33,704 bases of DNA from a virus: positions 1 through 33,704 of the IMG/VR virus record IMGVR_UViG_3300043099_000469. One strand, given 5' to 3'. Positions 29,945-33,704 of this stretch are shown one piece after another (within the stretch, counting starts at the first letter, position 1; the number at the start of each line of letters is the position of its first letter). Both the position numbers and the translations under genes were made by a program. The notes under the pieces are model-generated. The model was not told the DNA's origin and made no database searches. It saw nothing but the letters and a program-made list of their open reading frames with translations.

Positions 29945-30318
29945 TTCGTCACCTCGGGCACGAAGATGTAACCACCGCGCACGGGCGAAATCGTCGCGCT
30001 CGCGTCGAGCGGATCGAACAGCTCGAGATCCCACACGCCGCGCATCTGCTGCGCCGTAAGCGCCGTCGACGCGGTCGCGCTGATCGTCATCACCACCGTA
30101 GCCACCGTCGCCGCCGTGGCAATCGTGAGGCCCGCGCTGGGGCTAGTCAGGCTCAACACGGTCGCCGTCGAGTCGAACGACTGTCGGAACTGCGCGCGGC
30201 CCGAGTAGCCGCTCAGGCTGCCCTCGTAGACGATGGTGAGCACCTCCCGCGCGCCCTGCTTAAGCGTCAGGTCGTACTGGACGAACGATGCGTCAGATGT
30301 GCCGTCGCAGCAACTCAT
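29941..30318 (-). CDS. Small tail protein, 125 aa
   Basis: ATG at 30318-30316 with GGAGGT four bases upstream. The pattern VQYDLTLKQGAREVLTIVYE, then GYSGRAQFRQSFDST, SLTSPSAGLTIATAATVATV, QMRGVWDLELFDPLDA is that of the small beta proteins encoded before tail fibres in many phages (YDL.L.QG.......Y.......GY..R.Q.R). Two Cys occur at the N-terminus (SCCDGTSD). Likely a baseplate or fibre-attachment protein. Confidence 0.65.
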   Translation of the reverse strand: MSCCDGTSDASFVQYDLTLKQGAREVLTIVYEGSLSGYSGRAQFRQSFDSTATVLSLTSPSAGLTIATAATVATVVMTISATASTALTAQQMRGVWDLELFDPLDASATISPVRGGYIFVPEVTK

Positions 30319-30319
30319 G

Positions 30320-30484
30320 TCAACCTCCTAGCGCGAACCACAGGCACGCGAGCGCGAACAGGGCGGCGAGCGCCGCGCGCGCCACGCACCACACCACATC
30401 GGTCGGCGCGTACTCCGCGAGCGGCTCGGGCGCGACCACGACCCGTGCGCTGCGCCTCGCCATCGTCACGCTAAGACGCGTCAT
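30320..30484 (-). CDS. Small membrane protein, 54 aa
   Basis: ATG at 30484-30482 with AGGAGA six bases upstream, overlapping the upstream gene by 14 bases. Basic N-terminus (TRLSVTMARRSARVVV), then a C-terminal membrane span (VVWCVARAALAALFALACLW). A holin-like or other small lysis protein is possible by position, but a single span with few other marks does not prove it. Confidence 0.55.
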   Translation of the reverse strand: MTRLSVTMARRSARVVVAPEPLAEYAPTDVVWCVARAALAALFALACLWFALGG

Positions 30485-30689
30485 TGGTCTTCTCCTCGAG
30501 CAACCGCCGCAGACGGCGAATCTCTGCCGCGCCCTCCGCAAGCGCCGCCTGTGTGTCCTTCCACACGGAGTAGACGGGGAACTGACTGAGCAGCTCCATG
30601 CGGCCCGCCGCGTCCGTCTCGCGCATCATGCGCTGAGTGTACGCGGCGCTCGCGTCCATCCACCCGAACGGCTCCTGTGGCGCGGTCAT
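30471..30689 (-). CDS. Hypothetical protein, 72 aa
   Basis: ATG at 30689-30687 overlaps the previous stop (ATGA). Helical, amphipathic: PFGWMDASAAYTQRMMRETD, AAGRMELLSQFPVYSVWKDT, QAALAEGAAEIRRLRRLLEE. Residues 40-68 may be a coiled coil. It is in the lysis-like group. Function is unknown. Confidence 0.6.
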   Translation of the reverse strand: MTAPQEPFGWMDASAAYTQRMMRETDAAGRMELLSQFPVYSVWKDTQAALAEGAAEIRRLRRLLEEKTNDAS

Positions 30690-31195
30690 GCCTTCGGCTC
30701 CTCGGGCTTGTCGCCCTTGATCGCGGCCATGATGAGCCGCTTGCCTTCCTCGAGGCCCGCGTTGTAGGAGTCTTCCTTCTCCTTGGCCGTGCGCTTGTCC
30801 TCGCTTGGGCGCTTCAGGAAGAGGCCCGTGAGGAGCGACAGACCGCCGACGAGGAACGCGCCGCCAGGAATCTGCGCCGCACCCTCGTTTGCAGCCGCGA
30901 GGCCAAGGTCGAGAAGCGCCTCGATCCGCGCGGCGCGGTCTTCCGCGTCTCCGACCGCGCTCTGGTACTGCTTGCTGCGCGACTGCACCCACGCCGTCCA
31001 GTCCTCCCACACCCGGCCAGCCTCGTCGAGCGTCAGCGGCTCGTCGACATCGACCGTCGCAAGGAGGTCGGGGGGAGCCTTCACGACGATGCGGCTGCGG
31101 AGGTCGCAGCCCTGAAGCGTGCCGAGCACGACGAACACCCCGACCGTGAGCACGGCGAGCCATGCGGCGGCGGGGTTCTCCTTGATCCAGTTCAT
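30686..31195 (-). CDS. Membrane protein with lipobox-like Cys, possible lysis protein, 169 aa
   Basis: ATG at 31195-31193 overlaps the previous stop (ATGA). Residues 10-28 are a membrane span ending in LGTLQGC, a lipobox-like site (Cys30), though Gln at -2 is unusual. Then KAPPDLLATVDVDEPLTLDE, a helical region, and a second hydrophobic segment (GGAFLVGGLSLLTGLFLKR, about 112-130) followed by a charged tail (SEDKRTAKEKEDSY). Two spans and a possible lipidation site would suit a holin or spanin-like protein. Not proven. Confidence 0.6.
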   Translation of the reverse strand: MNWIKENPAAAWLAVLTVGVFVVLGTLQGCDLRSRIVVKAPPDLLATVDVDEPLTLDEAGRVWEDWTAWVQSRSKQYQSAVGDAEDRAARIEALLDLGLAAANEGAAQIPGGAFLVGGLSLLTGLFLKRPSEDKRTAKEKEDSYNAGLEEGKRLIMAAIKGDKPEEPKA

Positions 31196-31488
31196 CTTTC
31201 GCTCCGTTCAATGCGGCGCTCGATCGCGTCGAGCCGCCTTTGGATGTCTTCGAGCGCCTTCGTCTTCGCCGCGTCCTCGCGGGCAAGAAGCTCGACGGTC
31301 GCCGTTACCTTCTCCATCGCGCGGCGCGCAGCCTCCAGCTGTTCGCCGCGCTGGCCGAGCGCGAACACGACCGAACCGAATCCGAGCACCATCGTGGCGA
31401 GCTGGAACCAGTTGGCGAAGAGCGCGACCTGTTGCCGACCTCGTTCCGTCATGCGCCTTTCATCGGCGCGGTCGGCATTTCTGCGCAC
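31192..31488 (-). CDS. Membrane plus coiled-coil protein, possible holin/lysis accessory, 98 aa
   Basis: GTG at 31488-31486 (GGGGG upstream) or ATG at 31452-31450 can start it; the ATG gives 86 residues. One span (FANWFQLATMVLGFGSVVFA), then a long coiled coil (RGEQLEAARRAMEKVTATVE, AREDAAKTKALEDIQRRLDA, IERRIERSER). The layout recalls phage lysis-zone proteins of the XhlA type, although there the coil precedes the span. It is coupled to the lipobox-like gene downstream. Confidence 0.6.
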   Translation of the reverse strand: MRRNADRADERRMTERGRQQVALFANWFQLATMVLGFGSVVFALGQRGEQLEAARRAMEKVTATVELLAREDAAKTKALEDIQRRLDAIERRIERSER

Positions 31489-31512
31489 CGCGCCCCCTTT
31501 ACTGGTGACGCA

Positions 31513-31818
31513 TTATTCGTCGGCATCGTCCTCGCCATCGTCAGCCTCGTCCTCCTCTTCCTCCTCCTCGACCTTGGCGGAGATCCACTGCATGAGGCCG
31601 CGCACGGTCAGCGCGTTGCCGAGCGCGGTCATGTTCACGCTCGTCCTGCGCCGCCGTTGCGATGTCCACACGACGAGCACCGCGTCGGCCCCGATGGATT
31701 CGATGACCTCGCGCGCGAGCTGCGCGACCACCTCGGCCTCGATGCGGCGAGGGTCGGGGGCCGACCGCTTCGGCTTCGGCTTCGGCTCGGGCTTCTGCTC
31801 GGGCGCTTCGTCGCTCAC
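31513..31818 (-). CDS. Hypothetical protein with polyacidic tail, 101 aa
   Basis: GTG at 31818-31816 overlaps the phosphoesterase stop (GTGA). N-terminus is Pro/Lys/Glu-repeats (EQKPEPKPKPKR), the middle is helical (RRIEAEVVAQLAREVIESIG, ADAVLVVWTSQRRRR), and the end is a run of acids (KVEEEEEEDEADDGEDDADE). The acidic tail resembles DNA-mimic or Ca/metal-binding tails; function is unknown. Confidence 0.6.
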   Translation of the reverse strand: MSDEAPEQKPEPKPKPKRSAPDPRRIEAEVVAQLAREVIESIGADAVLVVWTSQRRRRTSVNMTALGNALTVRGLMQWISAKVEEEEEEDEADDGEDDADE

Positions 31819-32681
31819 TTCGCGGCCTCCAGAGAATAACGGACGATGTAGTTTCGGCCCTCGCATTCGATCCAGACCTTGAGCCACCACGCGCCGAGCG
31901 ACTGCGGCATGAAGCCCTTTTCGACGGCCCACCCGCTGCCGTGCGAGGTGTCTTCCTTATAGCCAGGGCTTCGGATGTGAATCTGCTCGTCGCGCTTGAC
32001 CGCGTCCTGAATGAGCCGCAAGCGCGCGATCGACAGATAGAACTCGGTGTGGGTGTGGCCCGACCACACGATGTCCGCGTCGGGATACGAGATCGCCATC
32101 CGGTTGGACTGGATCACGCCGCGCGTGACGGGCGCGGAGCCGCCGAAGCCGTGGTGATAGGCGATCGTCGCGGAGCCGCAGCGCACCGTGCGGTTGACGC
32201 GCGTGCAGTGGATGCGCAGGAACCCTTGGTACTTGCCGAGGTTCAGGAGCGGCGCGTGGGGCTTGAGCCGCGAATAGAGCTGCTGCGTCAGGTCGAAGTC
32301 GTTGTGCTTCGCGACCGCCGTCTCATGGTTGCCAGGGGACATGAGCAGCCACCTGTCGGCGTAGGGCCGATACCGCTCGTAGGCGACATCGACGAGGCGG
32401 TTCATGTATGGCCCGTGCTGATACTCGGGGCGAAGATGCTCGCGGTCGGCGCGCTTGTCGTACCGCCCGTTCATGCAGTCGAACAGGTCGCCGATGTCGC
32501 AGATGAGCGCGTCTCGCGCGACGGCTTCCTTCAGGTGACGCTCCTCCATCGCCTGATCCGCCGAGGTGCTGTCGTGGTGCGCGTCCGAGCGAAGGAGGAA
32601 TTGCTGGCACTCGTTCGCCTTGAGGTCGATCTCGACGACCGTCACGCCCGCCGTAGCCTTGGCTCCGAGTCTCGCGTTCAT
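31815..32681 (-). CDS. Calcineurin-like metallophosphoesterase, 288 aa
   Basis: ATG at 32681-32679 with no strong ribosome site; first gene after the terminator at 32725-32756. Metal-site motifs in order: SDAHHDS (32-38; D33, H35), GDLFD (64-68; D65), GNHE (117-120), AYHHG (175-178) and GHTHT (208-212). This is the full five-motif metallophosphoesterase set, so the enzyme is probably active on phosphodiesters or phosphate esters. Possible roles are cleavage of nucleotides, including immune signals, or DNA/RNA ends; unknown. Confidence 0.85.
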   Translation of the reverse strand: MNARLGAKATAGVTVVEIDLKANECQQFLLRSDAHHDSTSADQAMEERHLKEAVARDALICDIGDLFDCMNGRYDKRADREHLRPEYQHGPYMNRLVDVAYERYRPYADRWLLMSPGNHETAVAKHNDFDLTQQLYSRLKPHAPLLNLGKYQGFLRIHCTRVNRTVRCGSATIAYHHGFGGSAPVTRGVIQSNRMAISYPDADIVWSGHTHTEFYLSIARLRLIQDAVKRDEQIHIRSPGYKEDTSHGSGWAVEKGFMPQSLGAWWLKVWIECEGRNYIVRYSLEAAK

Positions 32682-32776
32682 GCCGTAGGCATCGGCTCAT
32701 TGCGCGTCCCGATCCCGTCTGCACAAAAAGCGAACCGCCCCGCATGCACGGGGCGGCGCGCCGAAAGGGAATAGCG
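32682..32776. other. Gap with early terminator, before the late genes
   Basis: The gap separates the end of early operon 2 (32777) from the phosphoesterase (32681). It contains the hairpin at 32735-32756. A late promoter is expected in or near here, but no convincing -35/-10 pair was recognised. Confidence 0.4.
32725..32756 (-). terminator. Intrinsic terminator of early operon 2
   Basis: Perfect 8-bp stem CCGCCCCG/CGGGGCGG (32735-32742/32749-32756) with loop CATGCA. On the leftward transcript it is followed after five bases by TTTTT. It lies about 21 bases after the stop of the 54-residue membrane protein gene. Confidence 0.7.
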
Positions 32777-32941
32777 TCAGAAGAGCCTATCGACTGCGAG
32801 GATGGCGCGCAAGCCTCCGAACGAGAATGCGCCGAGCAAGCACCCAGCGACCGCGTCGGGCTTGAGGACGATGGCGAGGACAGCCGCCACGACGAAGACG
32901 AGGCAGAACCCACCACAGACAATCTTCAGGAACGGCTTCAT
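32777..32941 (-). CDS. Small two-span membrane protein, 54 aa
   Basis: ATG at 32941-32939 overlaps the upstream stop (ATGA); stop TGA at 32777-32779. Two hydrophobic segments: residues 6-26 (KIVCGGFCLVFVVAAVLAIV) and 29-50 (DAVAGCLLGAFSFGGLRAIL). It has three Cys and a short basic start (MKPFLK). It is the last gene of early operon 2. A small membrane effector is plausible; function is unknown. Confidence 0.6.
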   Translation of the reverse strand: MKPFLKIVCGGFCLVFVVAAVLAIVLKPDAVAGCLLGAFSFGGLRAILAVDRLF

Positions 32942-33198
32942 AGCAGCGGCTTCTTTCCCGCGATGATCTCGTCGCGTTCGTCGAGTAACTTCTGGGCGAC
33001 GGACACGGTGTCCGTCAGCGCCTTGTTCTGCTCGGCCTCCTCGACCGCATCGTCCATCACGACCGCGCAGAGGTCGAGTATGGCGCGCACCTTTCCGGCG
33101 GGGAGACGGATCGTCTCGTCATCGGGGAGACGGGCGGTCATGGCCATGAGTTCGTCCATCTCCTCGCGGAGCGTCTCGTAGGGTTCCTGCTCGGTCAC
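32938..33198 (-). CDS. Hypothetical acidic helical protein, 86 aa
   Basis: GTG at 33198-33196 overlaps the ribbon-helix-helix stop (GTGA). Acidic helices: YETLREEMDELMAMTARLPD, LPAGKVRAILDLCAVVMDDA, VEEAEQNKALTDTVSVAQKL, then LDERDEIIAGKK. Likely a compact helical or coiled-coil protein. It could partner the DNA-binding protein upstream. No family was recognised. Confidence 0.65.
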   Translation of the reverse strand: MTEQEPYETLREEMDELMAMTARLPDDETIRLPAGKVRAILDLCAVVMDDAVEEAEQNKALTDTVSVAQKLLDERDEIIAGKKPLL

Positions 33199-33362
33199 GG
33201 CTGCACCTCCTGCGGCTGCGCCGCCTTGGCCTTCTCGCGCTTCTTGCGCTGGCGCTCGAGCGCCAGCCGCACCACCGCCGCGCGCGACACCTTGCGCTCT
33301 CGCGCGATGTCGGTGATGAGGTCGTGCAGCTCCTTGCCGATGTTGATCGTGTAGGTCTTCAT
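33195..33362 (-). CDS. Ribbon-helix-helix DNA-binding protein, 55 aa
   Basis: ATG at 33362-33360 overlaps the previous stop (ATGA). MKTYTINIG forms the ribbon strand, residues 10-22 (KELHDLITDIARE) helix A, and SRAAVVRLALERQRKK (26-41) helix B, the Arc/MetJ-type pattern. A basic C-terminal tail follows. It probably binds DNA as a dimer and regulates phage or host genes. Confidence 0.75.
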   Translation of the reverse strand: MKTYTINIGKELHDLITDIARERKVSRAAVVRLALERQRKKREKAKAAQPQEVQP

Positions 33363-33688
33363 GCGTCCACCTTCCACCGACACACGATCCCTTCGCGCCC
33401 GCTCGACCCCGTGCGCGTCTCGCCCGTGGCCGCGATAAACCCGAGCCGACGCAGATCGCTGCACCGCTTCCACGCGGACGCAAGGCCCGTGGTCAGCGCC
33501 GCCTCCTCGTCCGTCATGCCGCGCGGCCCCGCCGCCGCGTAGGCGCGCGACAGGATGCCAAGCTGTCCGCGCGGCTCAAGGCTGCGCGCCGCCGCCTTGC
33601 TTGTCGACGGGTCGCTCGAGCGGGCGTTTGCCGCAGCCGCAGCCGCGAACAGAGAACCGAGAGCCGTTGGAACAGCGGGCGCTGACAT
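33359..33688 (-). CDS. Winged helix-turn-helix protein, 109 aa
   Basis: ATG at 33688-33686 (equal to 133-131 at the left end). The first 30 residues are Ala-rich. The domain runs SDPSTSKAAARSLEPRGQLG, ILSRAYAAAGPRGMTDEEAA, LTTGLASAWKRCSDLRRLGF, IAATGETRTGSSGREGIVCR, with the recognition helix near residues 69-84 and the wing with TGSSGR. This is a frequent phage wHTH type (TDEE....GL.....R...L...G.I...G..R.T.SGR.A.VW). Its N-terminal codons lie in the terminal repeat. Confidence 0.8.
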   Translation of the reverse strand: MSAPAVPTALGSLFAAAAAANARSSDPSTSKAAARSLEPRGQLGILSRAYAAAGPRGMTDEEAALTTGLASAWKRCSDLRRLGFIAATGETRTGSSGREGIVCRWKVDA

Positions 33689-33704
33689 CAGCGGGTCGTG
33701 GGAG
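33579..33704. repeat. Right copy of 126-bp terminal direct repeat
   Basis: Identical to 24-149. Joining the two copies continues early operon 2 without a break: the 50-residue membrane protein gene stops at 157 and, 23 bases further on, the winged-helix gene starts at 133 (equal to 33688). This continuity supports circular closure. Confidence 0.9.

Noticed and set aside
32682-32776. Late promoter for the structural operon
   Set aside because: No pair of boxes close to sigma70 consensus with 15-19 spacing was found. A phage-specific or activator-dependent promoter may exist, but cannot be supported here.
32323-32922. Alternative minus frame over the phosphoesterase start and terminator
   Set aside because: It crosses the terminator hairpin and its translation is low-complexity Ser/Arg. 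The phosphoesterase frame holds all five metal motifs.
1-33704. tRNA genes, CRISPR arrays, insertion sequences, integrase/att sites
   Set aside because: No cloverleaf-like sequence, spaced repeats, transposase or integrase motifs were seen by eye. A small tRNA could still be missed without a covariance search.

Overview
The window looks like a nearly complete circular assembly of a tailed, siphovirus-type (HK97-like) bacteriophage genome, read almost entirely from the minus strand. Base composition is GC-rich and genes are packed tightly. Positions 24-149 recur exactly at 33579-33704 (126 bp), so the contig closes on itself and the unit genome is about 33.55 kb. The first 22 bases are an inverted copy of 86-107 and look like an assembly fold-back. 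The host cannot be named from this sequence. Clear Shine-Dalgarno sequences (GGAG, GGAGG) show a bacterial host, and no host-derived genes were seen.

Layout, following leftward transcription. (1) 7833 down to 6241: early operon 1, from a good sigma70-type promoter with an operator-like palindrome. It holds a 32-residue membrane peptide, a RecT-like annealing protein and two small proteins (one with a helix-turn-helix), and ends at a strong hairpin. (2) 5952 down to 395, then across the contig junction to 32777: early operon 2, about 20 small genes. Recognisable members are a Gp157 family protein, a Tad1/Acb2-like nucleotide-sponge candidate (anti-CBASS/Thoeris), a RusA-type Holliday junction resolvase, a CsrA-like protein nested in the rusA 3' end, a winged-helix protein and a ribbon-helix-helix protein. 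It ends in an intrinsic terminator at about 32725-32756. Two sets of paralogues show recent duplication here. (3) 32681 down to 26270: metallophosphoesterase, possible lysis-membrane proteins and tail-fibre/adhesin genes. (4) 26221 down to 18628: methyltransferase, small and large terminase, a portal fused to a Mu F-like head protein, prohead protease, major capsid protein and a probable decoration protein. (5) 18468 down to 8206: glycosyltransferase-like protein, head-tail connectors, tail terminator, tail tube, a G/GT tail chaperone pair with a canonical GGGAAAT -1 slippery site, a short tape measure (325 aa), then distal tail proteins. (6) One gene only, 7965-8216, lies on the plus strand. 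It is divergent from early operon 1 and convergent with the last late gene.

The virion module is complete (packaging, head, connector, tail). The replication module is minimal: annealing protein, Gp157 and resolvase, with no polymerase, primase, helicase or integrase recognised, so the phage probably uses host replication proteins. No endolysin was recognised. About half the gene junctions are 4-bp ATGA/GTGA/TTGA overlaps, so translational coupling is the rule.

Most striking items: the Tad1/Acb2-like gene, the portal + Mu F-like fusion with two small domains between, the CsrA-like gene overlapping rusA, the GT frameshift site, the divergent promoter/operator with its lone rightward gene, and a very stable hairpin directly after the capsid gene.
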